In this document: in pieces, positions 23,801 through 37,000 of the stretch | Position numbering within the stretch: position 1 is the first letter of the stretch | Layout of the letters: every line of letters starts with the position of its first letter | DNA from: Pieris napi | Taxonomy: Eukaryota > Arthropoda > Insecta > Lepidoptera > Pieridae | Reading direction: 5' to 3' | DNA length: 64,000 nt | NCBI RefSeq assembly: GCF_905475465.1 | Contig: NC_062259.1 | Span: 3,358,501 to 3,422,500, forward strand | The notes under the pieces: generated by a model | Told to the model about the DNA's origin: nothing | The model's database searches: none | The model's input: the letters and a program-made list of their open reading frames with translations, nothing else | Position numbers and translations under genes: made by a program

Positions 23801-26800
23801 TTGGTTGTAATAAATTTAATTTTCAAACACTTAAACTGTTGCTGAAATCTTTTTTTTTTCTATAAGTGACTAGTATTATTTGCCCCTTTTCGGCCTTTAA
23901 TATTCGTTCTTTAAAATATGTTTACATCAGCTATCAAAATTCAAGTTTGTAATCTGTTTGGTTTAAAGCTCATCTTTAATTTTAGAGAGTTTATTTTTTT
24001 AAATATCGAACAATACATATCTATGTTTGAGTTCAGTTGTAGGTTTGGGTTTTCCTTGACATTAAACAAAAAATAACACAACTTTAAAAAAAATAAATTT
24101 TTTACAACAATAAGTAAATTTTTTGTTTAAATAAACAGAAGTTACATAATAACTTATCTCACTTCTAAACTAAATTTATTATTTTGCTTTATAATAATTG
24201 CGTAATATACGGCTTTTCAAAAGTTTGTAATCAGTTATTTTTTGAAGCGTTTCAATCGTAAAAGTGATAATTAAGGGTTGAAAATCGCTTAAATGTCAAT
24301 TATCTAGTTAAATCCCGGTTTAATATTGTGTTGATGAATCAGTCAGGACAAACAGTTTTATATGAAGATGGTACATACCTGTTTCTTTAGCAGAGTCTGG
24401 TACAACCAAGATATTATGAAACATATCGCTGTCGAAGTCGATCAAGGGTTCACTGAAATGTCGTGTAATGAAATAAAAACAAAAATAAAACAACTATAAA
24501 GGCGAATGTGTGAGCAACTTAGTTACACTAAATAATCAATGGAATAAAGTGGCCTTTGACTCGTGTATAAATATTAATTGCAAGTCAAATTTTCATGTTT
24601 TTTTTTCCTTCAGTACCCGTGGTTAAATCAAAGACCACTTATAATGAAATAAATCAACGAAATGAACATCTAAATAATTACTGAACAAAAGTAGGTGCTT
24701 TTAAAGTGCATGTTTACATATATGGGTAGAAGAGATTTACTATTTACCCAGATACATCACTGTAGGCTCCTTCAGGAACAAACTCGCTGTTTTCGGGATG
24801 AGAGGGACTGTTGTTGGCTGAAGGCCTGGGTTTCTTTTTGTTGTTGTTGCTTGTTCTGTTTTGTGTATTTTTCATTAATCTATAAAAAAAAAATATTCAT
24901 ATGTTTCAAATTCCTGTAATTGTACACGGGGCAGACACATTTGTGTGTTTTATTAATCTTTTAGACATTATTATAGGACAATATTCTGATTAATTATTAT
25001 TAGTCTGACAACCCCAAACAAATGTTTCGTTGTTCATTGAAGCCAAGACTTCCGGGTTTTACATCAAGTCCTTTAACCAATAAAGAGGTAGTAATATATT
25101 ATGAATAAGTAATACGCAATAAATCTAAAATAACTCTGGAATCAGTCAGTAATTGAATTGTTAAGTACTTGACTCCTTGAAATTTTCCTTAAATTAGCAT
25201 TTAAAGCTTCATTAAAAATTATCCTTTACACCAAGAGTTAACCCACAAATAAATAATAAAATAAACTGTTAATCTGAAATATTTTTCCCAGGCCTAAATT
25301 TGTAACAACCAGCCACCAAAACCCTAATATTATACACATAAATGATTTGGTCTATTCCAATACTCAAATAGGTATGTCTAGTAATGTACAAACCGTTTTA
25401 GAGGGCTTCTTGCAGCTTCTTCCTTTGGAATCAATGCTGGTATTTCCGGGGGTATTTCCATACTTGATGTTTCTTCTGGTTGAACCCACTCAGGCAAGCT
25501 GTCGCTAGTTGCTTCATTGATCTGTGATCTTGGTGTGCAGGAATCATCAGAGGCTGGCGGTGGTGACTCGCTTTTCTATTAACAAATTATTATTATTATA
25601 GAAAAATACCTATGAAATAAAAATAAGTTAATGGAAATACATGAAATGCAAAACCACTGACTGCAACTAGACTAACTAAATAAACAATATAGCAAATTAT
25701 CATAAAATATTCATTATGGATCAGACTACAGATTTTATTAAAATTTCTTATATAAAATATATATATATATCTTATATTAAAATAAAACTTTGATGGATAA
25801 TTGCCAATATTAGAAAGAGAGCACTTGCTAACCTGAATTATAAAATGAAAATCTATTAGAAAAATACACAAAATACATTTATATACTATAAATATAACAC
25901 ACCTCTCTGCCACTTGTGAGGCCCTTAATTTGCAAGAGTTCAGCTGTATGAAGGAAAGCAGACAACTCTTGCTGACGAACATGCACCTCTCCTTTGTACA
26001 TAAACTGGAGAAGCTGCTTCAATTCATGATAAGAGACATCCTTAAGAATGACTATAGGATGTTCACATGGATTCATCTATAGACAAATTATATATATTTA
26101 ACAAAAGAACAACTCCAATCAATAAAAAGGTGTAAGAATATAACGAAGATGTGTTGTATTAACAAATTATTTGTATATAAAATAATAATATAAGAATTTT
26201 ATGTGTGATTATTAAAATTTGATTAAATTTTTTACCAAAAACCTGCTTTTTTTTAATGCTAAAAAAGGGAATAATAATGTTTAATACCCATTCATAACTT
26301 TTATATCCAGATATCTACTTGATATTGTGATATTGTAGCATACAAATATAAATAAATATTAATGAATCTTGGCATATATATATATATTAAGTACTTTGCC
26401 AAGGTGATATAATAAATTAACATTTGGAATTCTTTTACAACAGTTAATTGTAAAATACATTTATAATGTCTTGATATTTACAACATTTTTAATATAAAGT
26501 AAAGACATATTCTTATTATTTAAATAATATAGTATGTCAACTTTGCATTAAACAACTTAATGGTAGTCTAAACAGGACTTGGAGCTAAATAATATTTAGG
26601 ACAACTTGATTGTATATTATTAGTAATATTGTCATAAATACTGAAAATGTAACAATGAATGATTAATAGCTATATGTAGGTACATAAAGATAAGACTTAA
26701 GTAAATAACAAGAATCAACACATAACTGCATTAAATTTACATTAGAACATGACACATAGTATTTAAATATATGAAAAATTTTATATACATAAAGAATAAG

Positions 26801-27042
26801 ATATTTTCTTTGAGGAAAAAATTTAATTAACAAAGGCAATTCATTATGACTCATACCTTAAACAATTCCTTGAAGTAAGGACTGCAGACTGATAAAATTA
26901 ACTTGTGTGCATGAACATACTGGCCATCAGCCGCCAACGTCACATCAACTAGATCCTCACCATCCAGCAACGCTTGGAACGACAGTGCGAGATTTGCGTG
27001 GAAGTCATTCCACCGAAGTGAAAACTGGTCGGGCACTGCCAT
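20808..27042 (-). CDS. BTB/POZ domain protein with two C2H2 zinc fingers
   Basis: Eight exons splice in frame to 378 residues: 27042-26857, 26076-25903, 25575-25394, 24855-24748, 24452-24379, 23713-23479, 22778-22713 and 20919-20808 (stop). All junctions are GT-AG. Exons 1-2 give the BTB dimerisation domain (FSLRWNDFHANL, VDVTLAADG, HAHKLILSVCSPYFKELFK, NPCEHPIVILKDV), the type found in broad, tramtrack and lola proteins. Exons 3-5 are a Ser/Pro-rich linker with basic RTSNNNKKKPRP. Exon 6 has two fingers (Cys252, Cys255, His268, His273; Cys282, Cys285, His298, His302). The tail ends EPLMKTEPKLETA; MKTEP resembles a SUMO site. The start was set at ATG 27042 because TTTTTCAG just upstream looks like the acceptor of a 5' UTR intron; GTG at 27063 is not a start. 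It is presumably a nuclear transcription factor; the exact orthologue is not assigned. The donor of exon 3 (GTTTGT) is weak. Confidence 0.85.
21123..21315. mobile_element. Foldback MITE, family B, copy 1
   Basis: Arms of about 58 bases are inverted (left AAAATGGGCCATATACGGAC, right complement AAAGCGGGCCATAGACGGAC, continuing through CCGCATGTTGCAGTCAAGAC). The centre holds GCCGCACGGCGATCTGCAGT. It lies in the last intron of the BTB gene and a second copy is at 54059-54250 in a tan intron. Confidence 0.8.
21771..21993. repeat. Two-copy 111-bp tandem repeat
   Basis: The block GGGGGTCTAGTTGACGCA to GCTGAACCCCAGACAG starts at 21781 and again at 21892, a period of 111 bases with few differences. 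It lies in the last intron of the BTB gene. It contains GATCGATCGGTGATAT, GC-rich compared with its surroundings. Confidence 0.85.
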
Positions 27043-28954
27043 CGCCTGAAAAACAGCATCCACAGCGTAAAATCAAGTTGCCTCCTATCGGAGAGTAACT
27101 GTACAATCCATTACGCGTCCACACAATGAAACTAACACTTACTGAAAACCAATGATAAACACAATAAACTGCTCACGTTCACGCCTTCTAATTAAAGAGT
27201 TGGTAAACAGTCTTATTAAACATAATCACAAAGGTAAATATGAAACCAATAATCTATTCTGTATTAAAATTAAATCTAACTGGCACTTCAATCAATACAC
27301 GAAATATTACAAAATGTCGCTAACTCGCTTGTTGATTTAGACACTAGACACATCGATACTAGACAAATAGGAAATTCCAAATTGTAAATGGCAATACTGA
27401 CAACACGTAAACACGCCTAGATTTAAGATGAAATGAATTTTCATACGTTTAATTGCTTTTATTGATTAATTCAACATTAGTTGCTTTTTATAAATAACAG
27501 GAATTGACAAAACTTGTTAATGTGTAAAAAACGCAAAACTCCTAATTCTACTTGCATAATTGTGATATTTTAAAGTTTTCCTTGCTTTTGAAATTAATTG
27601 ATAAATGGTAACATTGATGTTCTATGCCTTATAACTCATAAGAATTTTTGCTATAACATTATTACTTATGGTATACACGGTAGTCTATGATTAAAGCTCC
27701 TGTACACTTGTAATGGGAATAATATGGAATTATCAAAAGGTGTCTTTCCTTTGTCTCTCTCAAACATCCAATAAAACATTATACCGGCAATATCAGTTTC
27801 ACAAAAACTTAAGTAACCTTTATGCTATTAGTCTGCATCGTTAAATGAATGACATTCCGTTTCGCGGTGATTTGGAAGGGAATTCTAATTAGCCTCTATT
27901 GACGTTTGATGTGCTCAGCAAGGTGAAACGGTACTTTACTCCGGGCCACCTTTTGCAACGGAGTGTTCAAAAGAGTTGTCTGTGTTGTTTGGTCGACGTC
28001 CGTCGTTCCACTACAGGGCGTTTTTAAGGCAGTTTTTACCATGGTGCGTGGTATGCTATGTTAAACCATGTACACACTGAAGTATTTCCGAACCAATTCT
28101 ACTCAGGCAAGGTCCTTCAAGAAAACAGCGTACCAATTCTTAAAAGCAACGCACTTGCACGCTTTCTGGCAGTATGAGTGTCCATGGGCGGCGGTGCCAC
28201 TTAACATCAGGTAAGCGTCCTGCCCGGTTGTCCACCGTTATACATAGATGAAACCGACTTTAAACAGTTTATTACAGTGCACCAGCACTTGTGTGTATTA
28301 TTTTTAAGTCTTAAAGGCCCTGTAGGCGTGAAGAAACCAATAGTTTACAAAATAAATATTCTAAATCATATTTTTCATCGTGTGTGATTTTTGATAGCAA
28401 AATAAATGAATCATAAAAAAATGTATTAGCTAGTTTGGTGCAGTATAAGTGTACCTTTATAGAAACTTCTGCTTTCTAGAGACCCAGGATAAAGAAATTT
28501 ATTACATTACTTAACACTATGACTGGCATTTATGTATTGTATTTCCACTCTTTTTCTTTGAATTTAATTTACCTTTTTTGTTAATTTCTACAGCAATAGG
28601 AGAAATAGTTAATTAGAAAACGAAATCAAGTATATAAGGGGGCATTAATAAAATGTCAAATAAAGATCAATGTCAAAACTGAAAACTGACTGCGTCAGCG
28701 AGTGACAAGATCATGTTGTAAATGCAAGTGGCAAATGGCAATAAACAAGTACATTAAATTCGTCTTGAAGGCTAAACTCTGAAGTGGTACGTTGGCATAT
28801 GAACTATCAATTTCTTGTTTTATTTTGTATTTACGTGTAAATTATGATATAAGAATTGACCATGAGGTTATTCTGTTCGTGACTCTAACGGCCCCTCTTG
28901 TATGAGGAGTGTCGGTGAGCTAAAAGGCTGTACTCACTTCAACTAATTATTTAA
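27043..28954. promoter_or_regulatory. Divergent upstream region of the BTB gene and the sugar transporter
   Basis: The BTB gene runs left and the transporter right from here, so both promoters are expected in this 1.9 kb. The 5' UTR intron of the BTB gene starts at once (acceptor at 27045-27046). GC is locally higher at 27060-27120. A CR1/Zenon tail occupies 27955-28250. No core promoter motif was assigned with confidence. Confidence 0.4.
27955..28250 (+). repeat. CR1/Zenon-like LINE 3' end with reverse-transcriptase tail
   Basis: It ends with GTGTCCATGGGCGGCGGTGC and ATCAGGTAAGCGTCCTGCCC, as at 5697-5840, and includes upstream sequence (CCGAACCAATTCTACTCAGG, GTCCTTCAAGAAAACAGCGT) that corresponds to the last coding bases of the element, also seen at 52200-52450. 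The frame is broken. Confidence 0.7.
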
Positions 28955-29035
28955 ATGTCAGAGAAGTCATCGAATTATTCACAATGCTTGGATTCACATT
29001 CAAAGAAGATACAGATGCTGACAGAGTGCTATTAG
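28955..29035 (+). promoter_or_regulatory. Overlapping upstream ORF (26 codons) ahead of the transporter start
   Basis: ATG at 28955 opens a frame that ends at TAG 29033-29035, inside the transporter coding sequence in another frame. If present in the mRNA it could dampen translation of the main frame. Its peptide has no recognisable features and expression is unknown. Confidence 0.35.
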
Positions 29036-29976
29036 TTATGAAGGTGGTTAGTGCCGCTTTTTACGCCGTGTCTTCATTTATGATAACGGTGGTTAATAAA
29101 ACTGTGCTGACCTCATACGCGTTTCCTTCTTATCAAGTATTAGGCATTGGACAAATGTTAGCGATAATTATAGTTTTATGGGTAAGCCGTGCCATAAAAA
29201 TTGTTGAATTTCCTACGCTGGATCGTGGAGTTGCACAGCGGATATGGCCCTTGCCAGTGATTTATTTGGGCAATATGGCAACCGGTCTTGGAGGAACAAA
29301 AGAGCTTAGTCTTCCAATGTTTACGGCTTTACGCCGCTTCAGTATTCTAATGACGATGATCTTAGAGCGATTTGTGCTAGGAATCAAAGCCTCATGGCCA
29401 GTTAAAGCAAGTGTGATGGCCATGGTTGGAGGAGCATTACTAGCCGCTGCTGATGATGTCACATTCTCATGGCCTGGATACACTCTTGTTCTTCTGAATG
29501 ATGGATTTACTGCAGCAAATGGTGTATACATGAAGAAAAAATTGGATTCAAAGGAATTAGGTAAATATGGATTGATGTTCTACAATGCACTCTTTATGAT
29601 AGTTCCAGCTGCAATAGTAGCATGGTGCACCGGTGATTTAAGACGCTCTTTAGATTATCCTCATTGGTCTGACTCACTGTTTGTGCTACAGTTTCTTATG
29701 TCCTGTGTGATGGGTTTTGTCCTCTCATACAGTGTTATGTTATGTACACAATATAATAGTGCATTGACAACAACAATAATTGGGTGCTTAAAGAATATTT
29801 TGGTAACTTATTTAGGTATGATCATTGGAGGTGACTATGTTTATTCGTGGCTGAACTTTGTTGGATTAAACATAAGTGTTCTTGCGAGTTTATGGTACAC
29901 CTATGTTACTTTTAAACGTAAACCAACTTCATATGCTTTACTAAATGAAGCAAATAGCAAAGTTGATACAGTTTAA
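28984..29976 (+). CDS. SLC35D-type UDP-sugar transporter (fringe-connection-like)
   Basis: One uninterrupted exon encodes 330 residues of a multi-pass drug/metabolite-transporter-fold protein. The pattern NKTVLTSYAFPSY, TKELSLPMFTALRRFSI, YNALFMI and a C-terminal half with CTQYNSALTTTIIGCLKN is that of the SLC35D group, which includes Drosophila fringe connection (UST74C). Members exchange UDP-glucuronic acid, UDP-N-acetylglucosamine and related UDP-sugars for UMP across ER/Golgi membranes, supplying glycosaminoglycan synthesis and Fringe-type glycosylation of Notch. About ten hydrophobic segments fill residues 20-320; the short polar tail ends KVDTV. ATG 28984 is the first in-frame start (TAA in frame upstream at 28921). 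Length is close to the family norm. It is transcribed away from the BTB gene. Exact substrate is inferred from the subfamily only. Confidence 0.88.
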   Translation: MLGFTFKEDTDADRVLLVMKVVSAAFYAVSSFMITVVNKTVLTSYAFPSYQVLGIGQMLAIIIVLWVSRAIKIVEFPTLDRGVAQRIWPLPVIYLGNMATGLGGTKELSLPMFTALRRFSILMTMILERFVLGIKASWPVKASVMAMVGGALLAAADDVTFSWPGYTLVLLNDGFTAANGVYMKKKLDSKELGKYGLMFYNALFMIVPAAIVAWCTGDLRRSLDYPHWSDSLFVLQFLMSCVMGFVLSYSVMLCTQYNSALTTTIIGCLKNILVTYLGMIIGGDYVYSWLNFVGLNISVLASLWYTYVTFKRKPTSYALLNEANSKVDTV

Positions 29977-31063
29977 AGATAATAAACAACTTACTTGTAC
30001 AGTAAGAATGGTTGACACCAAAGAATTGTGGTCAAGAGTAATTAAAATCTATAAATGTTCTTTTCTTTGTGGCCATGTAGAATTAGATAAGTTATTTTAT
30101 GTAAATATATATTGTAGATAAAATCACATAAAAATTATGCATTTATTTATTGTTGAATTTTCACTTGACATTAAAATATGACTTGTTACATTAGATGTAT
30201 TTCAGTAACGCAGCTTTCTTAGTTTTTAAAGGAGCTTTGAGTACAGTTTTAGTACAAAGAGGAAACTTTAAGAGAACTTTTCTTTCTTTAAATAGAAGGT
30301 TTTTGTGAATGGGCATCCTTTATATTTTTACTCTATTGTGTATCATTATGAGATGAAGTCATTTTACCCAGTTACTGATTAATTGGCCACTGTAAAATTA
30401 TATACAGTCATTGCATAGCTATGTAAGATATTTGCCATTAATCATAAATATTACTTTTGAATATTATTGTGATTGTTATAGTGTTAAATATTTAAACATA
30501 AGTAAAATATATATAAAATATTTTGTAAAGTATATTTTTTCTAAAGAAGGTTAACTAGGAAACAGTAGCATCACAAGAAGAAATATAAGTTGTATAAATG
30601 AATCCTAGAAAATGGTTCACACCTAAAATCAAAGCAATAAATTAAATACACAATAAAAATGGTATTTACATTCATTATCTATATTACATAATAATTTTAT
30701 TAGAGTAAATAAAAAATATATGATAAAATAATTTGACACCATTTGATAATCTTGAAGAGAAATAATTTTAGATTATGAAGCACATAATATGGTTTCAGAT
30801 TATAAGTAGATTTAAAAGTAATGAACAATTCAAATTATCAGATATATTTTGTATTAATAACGTAACTATGTACTTCTAATATCAGTAATTTAGTAAAGAT
30901 AGTGTATTATTACAGGAAACGTTTTTCGCAAGATTGAAGGACAAAAATTTATTTTACATGTTAAAAATTACGAACAAGTTGTTACTATAATGTTTTGTAA
31001 TTTATTATTGTATAGTGTATAATAGGATAAAAGTTTTGCAACTTATCAGGTTGCTAATGCACA

Positions 31064-31069
31064 AATAAA
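31064..31069 (+). promoter_or_regulatory. Candidate poly(A) signal of the sugar transporter
   Basis: AATAAA followed by a GT-rich stretch (GTTCTACGTGTTTC), about 1.1 kb after the stop codon. Earlier AATAAA-like words exist (about 30637 and 30656), so this is one of several candidates. Confidence 0.4.
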
Positions 31070-31084
31070 GTTCTACGTGTTTCA

Positions 31085-34000
31085 AAAATGATTCGTTGAG
31101 TTATTTTATGAAATGCGAGTAGTACTGCCTTAACTCATTGTACACTGCACTATTCATTCATTGTTAAAAAGATGCTTTATAAAGCATATGAATATTATTT
31201 TGCAATAAAAATAGTATAGGAGTTACGTCAGTTATTTTTAACACCGAAAATGTGGCTGTAATAAAGTTCCAAGAACATCTACTTCTACTATTGACTACAT
31301 CTCAGTCAGTTAGAAACAGAAAAGTATTAGATTTCTATTACTATATTACGACTGTAGACTATAAAGGTACAGAAGATTTATATACAGAGGGTAGTTAATG
31401 CGTAGTGATTACTACGCATAGTTGATGTTGATCAACCACTTTAAAACTAACTGTATATAATTATTTAAACTTATTCATTATGACGCTACTTTAACTTAAA
31501 AAACTAGTCATATTCTACTCCTTTTTCTCTACAAGTGCATAATATGTGGGTCTCAATCACTAATTGAGATTAGCCAAGTTTGTTAAGTAGGGTGTCCCAG
31601 TTTTAACAAAGAATCTTCAACCAAGAGGCCCGATAAACGAGCTTTTGGGTTATCTTTGAATTACAACCCAGATAATAATTGTCTACCGCCTGGTGCACCG
31701 AACTTTATGAAATATGTAACATTGTAATATTACTATTATTTTAATTTTAATTATTCTCGTGATTTATATTGGTGGCGGATATTATTGTAAAGTAGGTAAT
31801 ATTTCATCAATGTCCTCCTTGAATATATTGGTGAGATATTACTGTTTTTAAATTTGCTATAATGTTAAAAAATTATATATGCAATAAATATTGTGGCATT
31901 TTATTGTGTTTTCTTTCTTGTTTGTATGATGCTGATGCTAATCAACGACTTAAGTAATGGAATAAACCTGATCCACGTAAATCTTTACACCATAATAATT
32001 ATTAATGTCGATATTTCTTAAATATTCATAGATGCTGTGTTAGTAGTCCAATAACACTGCAATGTAGCAAGGACAGTTTTGCGTCTGTTCTATTGATAAT
32101 TTTTACTGATATGCAAGTCTTAGCCCTTCGTGTCTGACACACGTCATTTGATTTGGCATGCCGTTTTCTACATTAAGAATAACCCCGAGTCACAAGGCTA
32201 ACAGTAATCAGTGATAATATATAATATGAATTTTAAATAAACATATAAAGCCAATAATACAAAAACGCAACAAAGTTTATTTCAAATCTTCGGTACTTAT
32301 AATTTAAAATTTTATAGACATTTACGACTAAAGTAGTTTTAAGGTGATTCAATATTTAGCTGAAACTAATGAAATCTTGTTAAATAAATCTTAAGTGCCA
32401 TATCCCTGATGTATTTTATTTAAGTTTCCTAATAATATAATTACTTTAAAAAGCTTATCGTGACTCTGCGAATCATAAATTAGCGCTGCAATTAATTATA
32501 CTCTTTCTGGTATACGATCATTCTAATAATATTAAAGAAGGAATTCTTTGCTATAATCAGGCATATTACTATATAATAATTATATGCATCGTTCCAAATC
32601 TTAGGACATTATAATTATGAAATACAAAACTCCATAGAGATGTAGGTCTATGATTGTTCCATGTTGTCATCAGTTCAGGTAATGGTGTTGTAGCCTAGGA
32701 CGCCTGCCCGTCCCCGTGTTATACAGACACATACGTCTTTTCCGTTGATTGTTATTATGTATATATATTACCCGAAACTATTATTGCTTTGTCAGCGATA
32801 TCAACTAAGCTAGATGCAGGAAGTAGTATTTTTAAAATATAATTATTTAATAAAAAAAAATAATCAATGGCACTACAACCTTTTTGGGTCTGGGTTTCAG
32901 ATTTCTTCTTTCTTCTCTGTTTCATGATCATTTGGTAATCTAATAGGCAAGTATGTGATCAGCCTTCTGTGCCTGACGGACGCCATTTTTCTACGCACTT
33001 TTTCGGTCTAAGGCAAGCCGGTTTCCTCACGATGTTTTCCTTCACCGTTCGAGCGAATGTTAAATGCGCACATAGAAAGAAAGTCCATTGTCAGGTGCAC
33101 AGCCGGGGATCGAACCTACGACCTTAGGGATGAGAGTCGCACGCTGAAGCCACTAGGCCAACAACAATAATTCTTTAATATTTAAGAATATTCATTGGAT
33201 ACACCTAAGTTTTAGTGAATCTATATAAAGTATTCGACAACTTACTAAAGAGTAATAATAATATTTTCGAAAATAAACAATTTAAAATCGAGCAAGTTAG
33301 CGAGTAATACTCATATCGATTATTTTAAAAGAAATGAATAGAAGTTAACTAAGTAAAGTTCTCGACTGTCTTCATGCATAATTAAAATAAAAAGTACCTG
33401 CTCTCCCGAGGGTGTAATGACCGTGATCCCTCTATTCAATAATTCGGTTGTTCTTTAGGGTTGGGACAAATATTTTAAAATATTAGATCCAGGAACGATA
33501 TATGTAGCAACTAAAATTTGGGTACCAACGTTGACGTGGTTTGCACCTTATATATTACTGTGGATGTGTTATGTCACGTGAATTCAAATCAAAAAGATGC
33601 AACGTGTAAATGCATGATTAAACAAGCGTACATTTGATTCACATAAACGAATTAAAAATAACATTTATAAAATAGACCAGAATAAATTAAACGTAGAATT
33701 CTTCATAATTACATTTTTAATGAGTATGTGGTTTGCATAAAACATGCTGTAGGTGTGCTTACATAGTTACCTACGGCGAATAGCGTCTGCCTATCCTTTT
33801 TTGTTTTTCACTGCAAACGAGTGTCGTGTGCTCCATTTTCGTGAGCGCGTTCACAGACACGTGAAAGCGTATAATTTTATACTTTACGTGTTAGAACATA
33901 AAGCATACCCGAAAATTTTATGTACAAGAGAAAAGCTACAGCACTTCAGATCTAAGCCTGCAACCTTTTCTTTTTTTTGTTAAGAGTACATGTTGAAGGA

Positions 34001-37000
34001 ATACCAAAATCAGATATATCACGACATTCACTTTGCAATATTACCTAAATAAAAAATATTTTATTAAATGCCTCGGAGTTTAGTCGATTAAAGTTTAAGA
34101 TTTCATATAGAGATATCGATTAAAACAAGAAATTTATTATCAATAGTTTATTACATAAATTATAGCCAAGCTTTCATTGTTCGTATCTAATCCAATTTAA
34201 AAAAAAATTAACTGCCTAATTTTATACTTTAATTAAATTATTTCTGTATACTATGTAAACAGGGCATATTCATCGTCTATTTTACTTTAAAACGAAAAAT
34301 GATTTTAATAGAAACATAGAGATTATTTATCCTCAAAAATATGTAACAACTTTTTGTTAAATTTTCAATATTTAGACGATGTACCTACCCCGTATTCTAG
34401 ACATAAAAAATCTTACAAATAAATCTAAAGATCACGCTATGAATTACAATTAATTAGGCTATGATTGGTGTTCTACTGTTAAACTATACCATCGTCGTCG
34501 TAAATGATAATGATATTACATTAAGTTCTACGTCAACGCGCACAAGCAATGTTATAACTAAGTCCTCATTAAGGTACGAGTATGGCTTCCAACCTTACAA
34601 CACATGTAAAGTTTAGGACATGAAATACATATACTATCTTATATCAATAACCGGTACAAATGCGTCACCAATGGTCTCCCTCCATTCAATTGATTCTACG
34701 TAAAAATAATGTAAGGGCAAAGACCTGAAAATATAATTGAACACCTGATATATGAATGACGGAATAGGGTCTACACCAAGTACGTCAGTTTAGAATATAA
34801 ATAAATTTATGAATGGACTGTTCGTCTAATTATCTTACGAATAGTAGTAGGTGTAATTAAAGTGGACAATACGTTGACCAAAGTTACAGTATTCGTAAGA
34901 TGCAAATATGATTTAATATTATGATAAATATTCTTGGGTGTGGTGATTTCTATAATAAATCACGTGTTTTCATATAGGTATTTAAACAATATCTATATAC
35001 AAACATATAAAAAATAAGGTTTGTTTTGAAACGCTTGAGTTCACAAAGACGGTCACTGTATCCCAAACCTGACTAACAGAATTTACATAGGATATTTCGG
35101 ACATACATATGTATTTACATTTTCGGGCAAAAATTGTTTGTAACAAATTATATTAATTGCCATTGTTTTAGAACCTCGTTTATTGCTTTCCAATATATAG
35201 ATGTAAAATATTTTATATATTCGCCAATCCGTTATTAAAACAAAAACCTTCAAATAATATCACTTTAACAGAACGGCTTGTCAGAAAATATTGAATAAGT
35301 AGAAGAATGGCGTAATGCATATTTTTTTCTTTGATAATACCGAATATTAACCTTTGATATTTTCACTAAACTATAAAAAACAATAAAGATTGTAAATACA
35401 TTCTTATCATATACTATTAATACGTATTTTTATTATTGCTATATGAATCATTTGTAAAAGATACTGATTTGGTGTTATCGTTAAAGGTATGTTTGCCATG
35501 TGTATTATATTTGAACAATGTGCATTAAAATAAACGTGTTAAGTCATAAAACTGTTCTATATCATACATATATGGAGACGTATTGCACTATATTTAAAGG
35601 CATCTAGTCGTAACAATATTACAAGGATGTTATTAGTAAATAAAAACGTTTAAAACTGTAGTTTGAAAACAACAGCAATAATATTGACCTATGCAAAGAC
35701 GAACACAATTTGTATCTATTACACCTGAGTTACTAAACCAAAGCCAATGGAAGACCTCAACGTGTTTTACGCATGATAAATTATTTAACAAAGGTCATAA
35801 TACTACTTGCGCTATTCGTTATAAAATTGAGCGTCCAAAATGACAATATAACGTTTTTTAGTTAAGCTTTGACTGTGTTGTGTTTGTTTTTAACAAAGCA
35901 GTTATTTTATTTCTGTTCCAATAATTGGCAACAACTTTTTATAAAATATGAATACGAACACGTGTTGTGTGGCGAATCTCTAACAGTCAATGCAACTTTT
36001 AGACTCTACATAGATAGAGAGAAGAGACAACCCTGTCTTCCCTTTTCCTAAGACACGAGTTGTTAACAAAAACTGAGCCTACCTTTTTGCCTCAGACTTA
36101 AAAGCCTTTCCTGCAACTTTTAAGAAACGTGGATGAACCTACTATATTTACCCAAACATACAAAGTTTTGCATACAGAGTGCAATTCTCTAATCTGATTA
36201 ATAGTTTTGCGTATTATATCAACCTGCACAAAATAATAGGCAAAGAATTATAGCAACATTACATCTGATAATAAATAGTATTTTAAGAAATTATTAACAA
36301 ATGTATTGTATTTTACCTAAACAGACTCAAATATCGAAATACCACCCATCCATTTTGTGACGTCTTCAAAATAATTTCATATGATATATAAAGATAAAAA
36401 AGAATATACAACGTCATACATATCATTTAAATATATCTGTTGGACACTGATTATAGAAACGTTACATTGAAACAGCTGAAAGCTAAATAAATCAATAAGC
36501 ATTTGATTGACCTTACAAAATTTACGTAGATAGCTGTCATTTAAAACTTATATTAAAAAAACGACCATCACAAGCGTTAGGCGAAGCTCTTACAACTATA
36601 TTGGCAGTATAATGTTTTTAATCCATTTCTAATCATCTTGTAAAAATTATTACAAATATATTGAAAACTTTAGTACCTAATATTTAGAACTATCATAATA
36701 TAGAGTTATCAAATTAAAAGATATCAATTACATTAAAAATTTACACTTGAAATACATAATAATCAATGATTGAGTGGTGATTGAACAAAGTGTTTCTTTG
36801 TAGAACATTTGCAAATGAAAATCAAACCTGTTAGATTTTATTTTACACAGCCATTAGCATGTACTCCTTAAGAGCGAAAATATAACCATTACACTTAAGT
36901 TCCAGCCATATATACAAGCGAATAAAATAGGGGCAATAAAAATACAACAAAATAAATGTATTGTTGTGGCAAGTTTATATGTTAATTAAGTACATCATTA

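Noticed and set aside
25596..25982. 128-residue minus-strand frame next to BTB exon 2
   Set aside because: It is an off-frame read of exon 2 running into intron sequence rich in Ile/Phe/Tyr, with no domain.
27063..27063. Start of the BTB protein at GTG 27063
   Set aside because: GTG is not a normal animal start, and TTTTTCAG just upstream of ATG 27042 looks like a splice acceptor.
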